From Rhodobium orientis (GTDB taxonomy: Bacteria > Pseudomonadota > Alphaproteobacteria > Rhizobiales > Rhodobiaceae): a stretch of DNA of 64,000 bases. Shown one piece after another: positions 47,001 through 64,000 of the stretch. The stretch is taken from NCBI RefSeq assembly GCF_003258835.1, contig NZ_NPEV01000002.1, forward strand, positions 1-64,000, given 5' to 3'. Every line of letters starts with the position of its first letter. The stretch's first letter is position 1. The position numbers and the translations under genes are program-made. Below the pieces are notes generated by a model. The model made no database searches. It worked only from the letters and a program-made list of their open reading frames with translations, and was not told the origin of the DNA.

Positions 47001-49644
47001 CGCCCTCAACGCCCTGGCAGCAAGAGCCGCGCCCGCCGGCACCGAGCCCATCGCCATCATCGGCGCCTCAGGCACCTTCCCGAAGGCCGGCGACCTCGAC
47101 AGCTTCTGGGACAACATCCGTTCAAGCCGCGACTGCATCTCCGAGGTTCCACCCTCGCGCTGGGACATCGCCGAGTTCTACGACCCCGACCCCCAGGCGC
47201 TGGGCAAGACCTATTGCAAATGGATGGGCGCGCTCGATGAGCCCGGATCGTTCGACGCCCGCTTCTTTGCCATCACCCCGCGCGAGGCGGAACTGATGGA
47301 CCCGCAGCAGCGGCTGTTCCTCCAGACCGCCTGGCACGCCATCGAGGACGCTGGCATCGATCCGCAAAGCCTTTCAGGAACCCGCACCGGCGTCTATGTC
47401 GCCTCCGGCGCGAGCGGCTATGAGGACCGGATTGCCGAACGCAACACCTACAGTCTCCTCGGCGCCTCCGGCTCGATCCTTGCCGCCCGCATCTCCTATC
47501 TGCTCGATTTGCGCGGCCCCGCCCTTTCCATCGACACCGCCTGTTCCAGCTCGCTGGTGGCGCTGTGCCAGGCCTGCGACGGCCTCGCAGCGGGCGCTAT
47601 GGACCTGGCGCTTGCCGGCGGCGTCTCCGTGCTGGTCGGCCCGAAAATGTTCATCGACACCGCAAAGGTCGCGATGCTCTCGGCGGACGGGCGCTGCTTC
47701 TCCTTCGATGATCGCGCCAACGGTTTCGTGCCGGGCGAGGGCGTCGGCGCGGTACTCCTGAAACGCCTGTCCGACGCCGAACGCGACGGCGATCCGGTAC
47801 GCGCCGTCATCCGCGGCTGGGGCACCAACCAGGACGGCCGCACCAACGGCATCACCGCGCCGAACCCGGAGGCCCAGACCGCGCTCCTGAAGGAAGTCTA
47901 TCAGCGCTTCGGGATCGACCCGGCGACCATTGGCCTTGTCGAATGCCACGGCACCGGCACGGCGCTCGGCGATCCCATCGAGGTCGAGGGCCTGACCGGC
48001 GCCTTTGCCGGCGTGCCCAAAGGGACCAAATGCGCCCTCGGCTCGGTGAAGAGCAATGTCGGGCACCTTCTCGCCTCGGCCGGCATCGCCGGCGCCCTGA
48101 AGGCGATGCTGGCGCTGGAACACCGGCAGATCCCGCCCTCGATCCATGTCGAAACGCTGAACCGCCACATTCCGTTCGAAAAGACGCCGTTTGACGTCTG
48201 CCGGGAGCTTCGCGACTGGCAAGGCTCCCCGCGCCGCGCCGCCGTCAGCTCCTTCGGCTTCAGCGGCACCAACGCCCATGTGGTTCTGGAAGAGGCCGCA
48301 GCGCCGCAGCCGCGTGAGCGGGTAGGGCAGGGACCGCATCTCATCGTCCTCTCGGCCAAGACCCGCGACGCGCTGGTTGAGCAGGCCGGCGCGCTGGAGC
48401 GCGTGGTGACGGCGCGGCCGGATCTCGACCTTGCCGATCTCGCCGCCACGCTGCAATCCGGCCGCAGCACCTTCGCCGAACGGCTCGCGGTCGTTGCAAG
48501 CGACCGCGAAACCCTCCTGCGCGCGCTCGCCTCCGTCGTTGCTGGCGCGCCCGCGACGGGCGTCCATCTCTCTTCCGGCGACCGGGACGCCGTCGCGCCC
48601 TATGCCGATGATCCCGACGCCCGCGACCTCGTCGCCAAATGGCTCACCTCCGGCGATGCCGGCCGGCTGGAAAAGGCCGCCGACCTCTGGGCCAAGGGCC
48701 TCGATATCGACTGGCCGGAAATCCCCGGCGCGCGGCGCCTGCGCCTGCCGGGCTATCCCTTCGCGCGCACGACCTACTGGATCGACGAACCGGAAAAGCG
48801 GGCCGATGCGCCGGCGCGCGCTACGCCGCTCCTCGGATCGCATCCAACGGCTGGCGAGGTCGGTCGCATGACCGTGCGCATCGACGGCACGGAGCCCTGG
48901 CTTTCATGCGATGTCAGCGGCGCGGACCGCCGGCTCCTCGGGCTCTTCCTGCCGGAACTTGCCCGCGCGGCCGCCGAGCGCATGACCGGGGCGCCGGTCC
49001 GCCGTCTCTCGCACCTCCTCTGGGGCCGCCCGGTCGTCGTCAACGGCCGCCCGCGCGACCTTACCGTTGTCGTGATGGCCGACGACGAAGGCTTTCTCTA
49101 TCGCATCGAGGCCGACGGCGAGGCGGCAACGCCCTGCCATCTCGGCTCGCTGGGATCGGACCCGGACGTCAAGCCGGCAACGGTCGCCCCCGCCGACCTT
49201 CTCCGCGGCGCGGATGCCACGGCGGAATTCGCCGCCCTCGCCGAACGCCTTGCCGCATCGGGGCCGCCATCGCCGGAAATGGCCCGGGCAATTGAGGTCC
49301 GGCGTGACGGCGCGGCCATCTCCGCGCGCCTGGACCTGCCGCGCGGCTCGGAGCCCACCGGCGCCCTCTTCGACCCGCTCTATCTCGACGCCGTCTGGCG
49401 GCTCGTCCTCTTTGCCTCGGGTGCGGACGGCGCGCGGCTCGCGCTTCCGATGAGCGTTGCCGCGATGACGGGCTTTGCCGCGCCGGGCGAATCGGCCCTT
49501 GTTCGGATCGTGGATGCCGCGGACGGCCTCTCGGCGACCCTCTTCGATGCGGTAGGCAAGGAGAGCTTGCGGATCGAGGGGATCCGGACCGTCCCGCTCG
49601 GCGAGAGCCGCGACATCCGCATTCGCGAGGAGGCAGGACCATGA
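29086..49644 (+). CDS. Trans-AT polyketide synthase, six modules (first PKS)
   Basis: A 6852-residue multimodular PKS without any AT domain. M1: KS (C173, H308, H354), DH (H613, D777), KR (GGFGGLG near 1056, S1180, Y1193), ACP S1352. M2: KS (C1626, H1762, H1802), DH-like domain 2058-2330 with His replaced by Y2091 and Asp by G2259 (candidate branching B domain), ACP S2383. M3: KS (C2634), KR (S3218, Y3231), ACP S3374. M4: KS (C3625), pseudoACP about 3920-3995 with Pro at the Ser position, C-methyltransferase (EIGAGTGGT near 4305), ACP S4549. M5: KS (C4792), two ECH domains (5313-5497, 5513-5760), ACPs S5808 and S5906 with the Trp flag. M6: KS (C6153) and a degenerate DH to the C-terminus, no ACP. 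No TE. The stop overlaps the FMO start. Confidence 0.96.
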   Translation: MAERPVAIIGLGMRLPGADDLDGFWAHLAAGRSLITEVPPERWDAAALKGDPSKGNKTASIWGGFVDGADTFDAAFFGISPREAAWMDPQQRFALEMAWHAIEDAGYAASALAGTPTGVFMGCCHWDYAELLEKHLAQIDAYLPTGIAFSIIANRVSHFFDFRGPSITNDTACAASLTSLYEAVRALQAGECDLALAGGVNLIWSPNHFVAFSKAGMLARDGHSKAFDDAADGYVRGEGGAVLLLKPLSRALQDGDPIHAVIAGIGVNHGGRTNSLTVTNPEAQAELIARVHREADVLPDAIDYIEAHGPGTPLGDPIEVSGLKEAFARRAAETGVSFQPETCGIGSVKTNIGHLEGAAGVAGIVKVLAALRHGHLPANVGFSEMNRLIDLAGTPFRIQKEPTDWQQRDDRPRRAGVSSFGFGGSNGHVLLEELLAQAQGGAEEGGAAEADVVVPLSAVSEERLKVYAERLLRFIEANGERITLADLAVTFQHREALDARIAVVASTLDGLAGRLRAYLADGNAMLPDGNGPLHDLARRWARGEDVDWPEIGGRRIHAPLTPFDRQRHWMDLSLGQKPQGETPHPLLHRNVSGFGGPVFETVLSGDEFVLADHHVNGTKLLPGVAGLEMARAAASLAGGLERAAYVIENVVWSRPIALEEGQRTVRVETRLAKKDGAIGFALHSGNGAANVQGTLGPVDTAAPEGEDLGALRSRLIQRVDPATCYERLNASGVDHGPAFRALSQVYRAGDEVLAQLKLPRRLLPSLETMPLHPVLLDAAIQAWVALGDAPPPGAGVPFSCEKVEVFGACAPVMWAHLRLRPGPASIRHLDIDLLDKDGGKRVAIRNLALRVLAPAETAETELHTVPVILADGAWREAPLTFRDDADGETRILLAGSEATTAEALAKRTRWPVESLPSVEGRDPADAAEILFRAVHGILAETLRARPAEPVSFLVLATDGVPATATAPLAALLRTAATENPKVSGRVVSLAGPVSPDRLSVTAMVEARAADALTEISHDVDGTRSAWKPDARTIAISDNPFCADPNGVYWITGGFGGLGTIFAGWLVDRGAKKLVLSGRRQTPGKEGEETLDALRARGAEILHAPCDIASRDEVDGLVRRIADLGPLKGVIHAAGVLDDGYVLTQEANRAVAAFGPKVAGTLNLDRATRDAPLDFLVLCSSVAAVFGNPGQAGYAAANAFMDAFAEARAGDPAAPGKTVSVAWPLWTEGGMSVDAATLAAMEKRLGLTPLPTGAGLSALQTLLASEAAPRTTVLHGDMARIGEMLFAYGREPDPAPPAPVGKTVAETAAPAVGNAALTDFAVSWVRDILAEVLEFDAARIRPDRKLEEYGLDSIAIVETTTRLEEALGPLSKTLFFEFVDLAGVAGHLVAEKAEVLKSLLADEKGPAADTPSPPEPPRPTATLPLAANDDRISSPPPIRQPGRSHRTPDTADDRHDIAIVGLSLRVANAADQDAFWTMLSEGIHGFTPVPADRWDHAAIYHPERDVPGKTVVKTGAFLADIDKFDPRYFRISQAEAELMSPEVRLFLEASVEAFEDAGYSRETMARRYGGNVAVIVGSMTNEYDLYGFQNMLVRGSLASGSYTGTVPNMVSYFYGLTGPSYFLDTMCSAASTCVHEAVHMLRAGRCKMALAGGVSLLLHPQKLIATSQEHFTSKSADVIRGYGLGADGTILGEGVGALVLKPLVEAKRDGDRIHGVIIGSGISNAGVRNGFTVPNPNQQAVAIEAALDDAGIGAETIGYVEGHGSGTALGDPIEVKALTTVFRKATDTIQTVPIGTVKSNVAHLLGASGLAGIAKVLAQLKHGQLAPSLHAETLNPDIPFATSPFYVQRELAAWERLRDAAGAELPRRAGVTSIGAGGMNSHIVIEEAPALSALPEPEGPELLVFSALTPERLAAVLERLRGYLRAHPDERLADIAFTLQVGKNELSARLAIVAGSRDEARAAIERFLSAGEAGEKTVYQPSILDCDPPADRGAVDADCAARRLDRIAAAWCRGAVIDWDLVNRGRAVRRVSLPAYPFEKVRCWYREEPDAPSVVRPLGARSKLHPFVGVNRSDAAGLRYETPIHLAELRDYVVAEAGRDTVLPLAAVDALAAAASIAGLSERPALREIQIRSVENWTEIASCDIRIDRKAYEGPALTIDAVGNAGDRTTWARALLSADSPVPAGSVDLAAVRAAALQELDARTLYGGLKAQGLAFGPYLESIETAWRLADGSVLCRLRPDPPQQDPFKKNVRLPALALGAAWQALLLALPGESGAAALAIDGVTLADGEVTDVLCRADGSGSHDILFLAQDGAVVAALSGASADASSTKESAAAPEPAPPATEAAAPASAFRDDLRRMAADILKFAVLDISLREPFHDLGFDSISLTRYAGDISAAWGIQLSPAIFFECEHIEALADHLASRHGVTAQQKPAKAVPAKTASDTVSAPVIPAEPAGIDRRTTPPVPESDRRIAIVGMAGRFPESPDVGTFFDNLLAGCDLISDLPLERYSPAYRARLGAAGFTKRGGFLSDIDRFDAAFFRVSPAEAERMDPQQRLLLETAWRALEDAGYTPDELPRATGVFVGITSLDYAELWRAEGGGSDGYLATGNSLAMAANRISHRFDLSGPSEAIDTACSSSLVALLRARDALLAGRCEAALVGGANLCLSLDGFEGPHRAGMLSPSGRCHTFAADADGYARGEGVAVLVLKRLADAERDGDRILAVVAGGAENHGGRAGALTAPNAKAQARLIVEAMAGIDPASISYIEVHGTGTELGDPVETNGLKRAYEELLGDRAADIGLGAVKPNIGHLEAAASLAGVVKVVMAMARGELPPTIGCEVPNPHIDLAGSPFRLVTAREPWVGEPRRAGISSFGFGGTNAHVVLESYGGSAQASRRPLPSHDFADTRFWIPFEKEADATSETLLFSADWVPEQAIGDARSGRRIVVACGIAVADTSVEIVDLTPAGRSMAERYADAASRLLRLLKKEMADAGGGDVLIQLAVPTDEILYAGIAGMLRTVSEEEPRFTSQVIEVPKEADPTTLARWLQDEARAPAGTHSRYRGGRREVRRWRELFEPHPAQRWQDGGVYLVTGGMGGLGRLVARDIAESAKGAVLVLAGSGPLDDRAAFLEELRGLGAVAAYRRVDVADPRAVKALADHIVEVHGRLTCVIHCAGALRDGFLATKTEDDLRAVLAPKVAGSLALMEACSGRGVEEVVFFSSLAGPFGNAGQADYAAANGFLDALAARGAGKTGVTAIDWPLWHDGGMRVDAATKDALFRRMGQRPLATEAGLKALARARAASAAQVAVVAGDAARIRRFFAPPEALRAVPPVDSDLSPPDLANRTRERLRALFADISGLAGAVIDPAAPLEDYGIDSLMITRLNNELAGRFEALPKTLFFRHRTLAAVADHLVAAQPAACRAWTGVEDAVAPLPGTAPARTASTTISSPVRNDPIAIIGLSGAYPGAADPDAFWENLVAGRDAVTEIPEERWPLDGFFEPDPDEAAASGRSTSKWGAFLEGFADFDPLFFRMSPRDAAAIDPQERLFLTAAWQAVEDAGYSPARLKAVTGGRVGVFAGATKTGYALHGPFRAEGGALVRPSTSFAAMANRVSFVLDLCGPSMPVDTMCSSSLTAIHEAVQHLEAGACAMAIAGGVNLYLHPATYTDLSASHMLSPTGRCRSFGAGADGFVPGEGVGCVVLKPLSAALKDGDRIHAVIRGTAVNHGGRTNGFTVPNPLAQRDVVRAALAKAGLSARDISYIEAHGTGTDLGDPIEIDGLSEAFAADTAAPGACALGSVKSQIGHLEAAAGIAGLTKVVLQMRHRTFAPSLHAETLNPNLDLDASPFALQRAAAPWPSDGPRRAGISSFGAGGANAHLIVEEGPQEQVMGAPGPQAIILSASTEERLTAAAERLLAFLENKSDRGDAPDRDAVAEALSGRLAGLLGVEKPDIDPSESFDGLGLEPSDAHALVRRANADYGTDLAAADLAAAGSLSGLADLIAATATPTENAGPALADIAYTLQVGREPMDARLGIIAASLDDLQEKLGGWLADRSAPTGVFAGNAGGPNNGFAALSADEVLAEVIARAWATGRAETLLRLWVEGVEIEWPALRAEDRARIVSLPTYPFERTKYWIPEEVRRAAVTGERPRERNDEAAVRQAVEAPSGDALLLGAMDAFDAAIAGVLKAVLRNVPLDAVVEKYRPWRVAAENLLSDAAEGDPAEAWTAWQALREMSPAQWALADAALKTLPEILTGRIRATDALFPEGRRTLVEAVYKENAVAARFNRTLAEAAAGIVAESAGRELRILEIGAGTGGTSEPVFDLLAPYAERIAEYCYTDVSKAFLIHAERDYAGRIPGLRTALFDVERPPVEQGVGSGYDLVIAANVLHATADIRRTLSHVRALLAPGGALLLNETSRPTLFTHVTFGLLDGWWRFADREVRIPGTPSLTLETWRGALADTGFAFVAGSSDPERALGQQIVVARATGAPTGSKVRDRASTPTVSDAVARPSLPEHAKPAGTLRQSLLAALAETLNVAPERIEADKSFADYGLDSILGAEFVHRLRKTLGIPLDQTTLFDVSTVARLEGHLAESHPDVAPRLADAPDALAPPPHDSAPALATPGIRTAPAGRPAREPIAIVGASGRFAKSETVDALWQHLLGGDDLVGPVTRFDLDQFYRDAAPGTYGRHGSFLEDVDRFDPVFFGISGLEATYMDPQQRLFLEEAWKTLENAGHAGADMVGRRCGVFVGASHGDYQELFADQPPGQAFWGNTASLIPARISYWLDLKGPAIAVDTACSSSLVALHLACRSILAGECEMALAGGVFVQSSPRFFRYANAANMLSPSGRCAAFGAGADGIVPGEAVGAVLLRPLADARADGDTVLGLIAATGTNQDGTTNGITAPSAASQERLIRETYEAFGIDPAGIDMVEAHGTGTVLGDPIEHAALVRAFAGVERKILLGSVKSNIGHATTAAGIAGLLKVLWSLQHGTIPPSLHFGGGNPAIDFSTSPLRVNGEPVAWPKGGQKKRRAAISSFGFSGTNAHVVVEEAPEQAPVREPAREQLFVLSARTPEQLQAQAERLADHLEAHPETAPEDVAFTLIAGRRAFEHRLALVAESLADAAARLRAWLRGDPEGGVETGMAREASSAGDAEAPRPTTVRPTDGDQRNADLKALGRAFLAGAPLDPKALFAAPRRRVPLPTYPFADRRYWVGKGPSDARPAPAPAPAMTAAAPPSPSISAPMDDDRTVPNAARELSPGGATTPVSDARVSLADPTVVVAKIGPVATDGAIKVRLAPLAAPTTSGEAPGSVARRPDADGVRILDLAGRWDRSLEAAIARELDAARTDEAVRCLVLAGNEAWCGEGAFDPMAFVDCAVPVVAAVTGAAEGTGAYAALHADFLVLADNARFDAIPDPTTELGVRLRNRRLAAGGAGRRSIAATDVAAVGSPVHPSGEVEAAALDLAGRIAEAPREALVLLKNHMRREMPALVGDATPNGLVLDLSAAPATLAPRRLPLRSDVIELERFADGVVLVRMVETAGRNMFTPAFMDGLEEAFAAIAEMADAKVVVLTGFDAYFACGGTADGLAELQAGAGRFTDRRIYSLPLACGLPVVAAMQGHAIGAGWSLGLFCDAAVLAEEAVYHSNYLWYGFTPGAGATLVFPARLGDDLGREVLFSAREYRGAELAARSPRVTTLPGRDVLPKVLAAAHALAARPRADLIAEKAARAASLRKNLDAVLQREVAMHEKTFIGNDAVRARIAEKFGSLPADAGPSAPTTRAGATKAEIVASLAETLMVDTADIRDGDSFLDLGLDSILAVTWIRGLNARYGIELPATAVYAHPSVGALAAHIAALVAGTPAAPAAPAPETTPAAANADTGRVKAEIIASLAETLMIEPSDIRDDDSFLNIGLDSILAVTWIRGLNARYGIELPATAVYAHPSVGALAEHIASLLPAREPAPAAPTKETPAAATEAPVAAPALNALAARAAPAGTEPIAIIGASGTFPKAGDLDSFWDNIRSSRDCISEVPPSRWDIAEFYDPDPQALGKTYCKWMGALDEPGSFDARFFAITPREAELMDPQQRLFLQTAWHAIEDAGIDPQSLSGTRTGVYVASGASGYEDRIAERNTYSLLGASGSILAARISYLLDLRGPALSIDTACSSSLVALCQACDGLAAGAMDLALAGGVSVLVGPKMFIDTAKVAMLSADGRCFSFDDRANGFVPGEGVGAVLLKRLSDAERDGDPVRAVIRGWGTNQDGRTNGITAPNPEAQTALLKEVYQRFGIDPATIGLVECHGTGTALGDPIEVEGLTGAFAGVPKGTKCALGSVKSNVGHLLASAGIAGALKAMLALEHRQIPPSIHVETLNRHIPFEKTPFDVCRELRDWQGSPRRAAVSSFGFSGTNAHVVLEEAAAPQPRERVGQGPHLIVLSAKTRDALVEQAGALERVVTARPDLDLADLAATLQSGRSTFAERLAVVASDRETLLRALASVVAGAPATGVHLSSGDRDAVAPYADDPDARDLVAKWLTSGDAGRLEKAADLWAKGLDIDWPEIPGARRLRLPGYPFARTTYWIDEPEKRADAPARATPLLGSHPTAGEVGRMTVRIDGTEPWLSCDVSGADRRLLGLFLPELARAAAERMTGAPVRRLSHLLWGRPVVVNGRPRDLTVVVMADDEGFLYRIEADGEAATPCHLGSLGSDPDVKPATVAPADLLRGADATAEFAALAERLAASGPPSPEMARAIEVRRDGAAISARLDLPRGSEPTGALFDPLYLDAVWRLVLFASGADGARLALPMSVAAMTGFAAPGESALVRIVDAADGLSATLFDAVGKESLRIEGIRTVPLGESRDIRIREEAGP
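40840..41070 (+). other. Degenerate carrier-protein-like insert in the KS4 linker
   Basis: Residues about 3920-3995 of the first PKS read like an ACP (IDPSESFDGLGLEPSDAHAL, helix spacing kept) but carry Pro3960 where the phosphopantetheine Ser should be. The insert interrupts the usual KS-to-next-domain linker, whose two halves (LTAAAERLLAFLEN before, LADIAYTLQVGREPMD after) are intact. It cannot be a working ACP. Confidence 0.65.
46412..46920 (+). repeat. Tandem duplicated ACP pair with beta-branching flag
   Basis: Two consecutive ACP domains about 85 percent identical by eye over ~72 residues. A 37-residue block around the Ser is identical in protein but differs at about ten synonymous sites. 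Both read GLDSILAVTW, with Trp six residues after the phosphopantetheine Ser, the motif that marks ACPs recognised by beta-branching HCS enzymes. Confidence 0.9.
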
Positions 49645-50953
49645 CGAGGGTGGCGATCGTCGGCGGCGGGCCGACGGGCATCGGCGTTGCCCGCGAGCTG
49701 ATCGAGGGCGGCATCAAAGTCGACCTCTTTGAGGCGGAGGCCGATTTCGGCGGCGTCTGGAATGGCGAGGCCCCGTGCGGGCGCACCTATCGCTCGCTGC
49801 ATCTCATCTCGCCGAAATTCAACACCCAGGTTGCCGACTTCCCGATGCCGGAGGACTATCCGCCCTATCCGAACCACCGCCAGATGCTGGACTATATCCG
49901 TGCCTACGCGCGGGCCTTCGGCGTTTACGGGCGCGCCAACTTCAATGCGGCCGTTGAAAGCCTGATCCCCGAGGGCGACGGCTGGCGCCTGAGGACCAGC
50001 GCCGGCCATGACGAGCACTATCCCCTCGTCGTCGTCTGCAACGGCCTGCAGCGCGTGCCGCTCTATCCCGAGCCGCCCTATCCGGGCAGCTTTTCCGGCG
50101 AGGTGCTCCACGCCGCAGGCTACAAGTCCGCCGACCAGGTCCGCGACAGGCGCGTCCTCGTCGTCGGCGGCGGAAATTCCGGCTGCGACCTCGCCGTCGA
50201 TGCCGTGACGACGGCGCAAAGCGTCCATCACAGCACGCGGCGCGGCTACTACTACCAGCCGAAATTCATCGACGGAAAGCCGACGCCGCAATGGATGATG
50301 GAGCTCGGCAACAAGTTCGCCACGAAGGAAGAGACACTCGCCTATGTGGCCGAGGTCTTCCGCTTTGCCGGCTATGACGGCACTACCTTCGGCCTGCCGA
50401 AGCCGGACTATCCGATCGACGCCGCCCACCCGGTGATGAACTCGCTGCTGCTCTACCACATCGGCCATGGCGACATTCGGCCGAAGGGCGACGTGGAGAG
50501 CTTTGCCGGCAAAGCGGTGCGGTTCCGCGACGGCAGCGCGGCCGACATCGACCTTGTGCTGTACGCCACCGGCTATCGCCGCGACTTCCCGTTTCTTGAT
50601 GACAATCTGCTGGAATGGAAGGACGGCATTCCCGATCTCTTCCTCCATTCCACCCCGCGCAACCACGACAACCTCCTCTTCATGGGCTTCATCAACGCCG
50701 CCGGCGGCCTGGGCGACGGCATGAAGACGCAAGGGCTGTTCGTCTTGAACTATGCCCGCGCGCTCTTTGCCCGCAGCCCGGGCCTGGAGCGCTTCCTGAA
50801 GGCCAAGAAGACCGACACGCCCGACCTCGGCCAGGGCTATTTCATCGATTCCTACCGCCATCGCTGGGAGGCGGACCTCTGGAAGCTGCTCGCCCATATG
50901 CGCCGCTACCGCGACATGCTCGCCGAACCCGCCGTCGAGGGAGCGGCCGCGAA

Positions 50954-50957
<4 letters not shown>
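49641..50957 (+). CDS. Class B flavin monooxygenase (on-line Baeyer-Villiger/oxygenase candidate)
   Basis: A 438-residue FAD/NADPH monooxygenase. FAD binding is VAIVGGGPTGIG at the N-terminus, NADPH binding is VLVVGGGNSGCDLA, and the fingerprint FSGEVLHAAGYK lies at 151-162. A further conserved block is LYATGYRRDFPF. The gene is coupled on both sides by ATGA overlaps: the PKS1 stop at its start, the PKS2 start at its end. PKS1 ends after a KS and degenerate DH with no ACP, and PKS2 begins with an ACP, so the enzyme sits exactly in the middle of a split module. By analogy with OocK and PedG, it probably oxidises the ACP-bound chain, inserting oxygen next to the beta-ketone or cleaving there. 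Confidence 0.93.

Positions 50958-64000
<13,043 letters not shown>

Overview
The window is high-GC DNA with dense, ATGA-coupled genes. Gene style and codon use suggest an alphaproteobacterium, probably Hyphomicrobiales; this is an inference from style, because no rRNA or other taxonomic marker is present. No tRNA, rRNA, transposase, integrase or CRISPR array was seen.

Left part (1-12273): a small-molecule catabolism locus. It encodes a class III CoA-transferase, an MFS carrier, a small SCP2-like protein, an alpha/beta hydrolase, a second MFS carrier and an enolase-superfamily (MLE/mandelate racemase type) enzyme. These are followed by a PrpR-type sigma-54 activator and a MaoC-phosphotransacetylase fusion coupled to acetate kinase. 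A near-consensus sigma-54 promoter (9368-9383) lies just upstream of the MaoC-Pta/Ack pair, so the activator probably drives it. Two strong GC hairpins close the first two blocks.

Right part (12329-64000, running off the right edge): a large trans-AT polyketide synthase cluster. Discrete tailoring and support genes come first: a PedC-like acyl hydrolase, a Sfp-type phosphopantetheinyl transferase, a metallophosphoesterase, an FkbM methyltransferase and a P450. A complete beta-branching cassette follows (HMG-CoA synthase homologue, donor ACP, Cys-to-Ser decarboxylative KS, ECH1). Next are an asparagine-synthetase-like amidotransferase with its own ACP, two ABC exporters and an AT-enoyl reductase fusion. 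The assembly line is a 6852-aa PKS, a class B flavin monooxygenase, and a second PKS of at least 4349 aa.

Domain order. PKS1: KS-DH-KR-ACP / KS-[DH-like, no catalytic residues; candidate branching B domain]-ACP / KS-KR-ACP / KS-(pseudoACP)-cMT-ACP / KS-ECH-ECH-ACP-ACP / KS-DH*. FMO. PKS2: ACP / KS-DH-KR-ACP / KS-DH-ACP / KS-DH-ACP / KS-(KR...).

Interpretation: amidotransferase + ACP + KS-DH-KR-ACP + KS-B-ACP is the known logic for glutarimide polyketides. Adding the beta-branching module, and an FMO sitting inside a split module before a second PKS, gives an overall layout that from memory most resembles the sesbanimide (sbn) pathway of marine alphaproteobacteria. That pathway's terminal PKS/NRPS is reported to resemble PedH of pederin. 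The window therefore most likely encodes a sesbanimide-like glutarimide polyketide. The identity is inferred from architecture only, and the terminal modules lie beyond the window.
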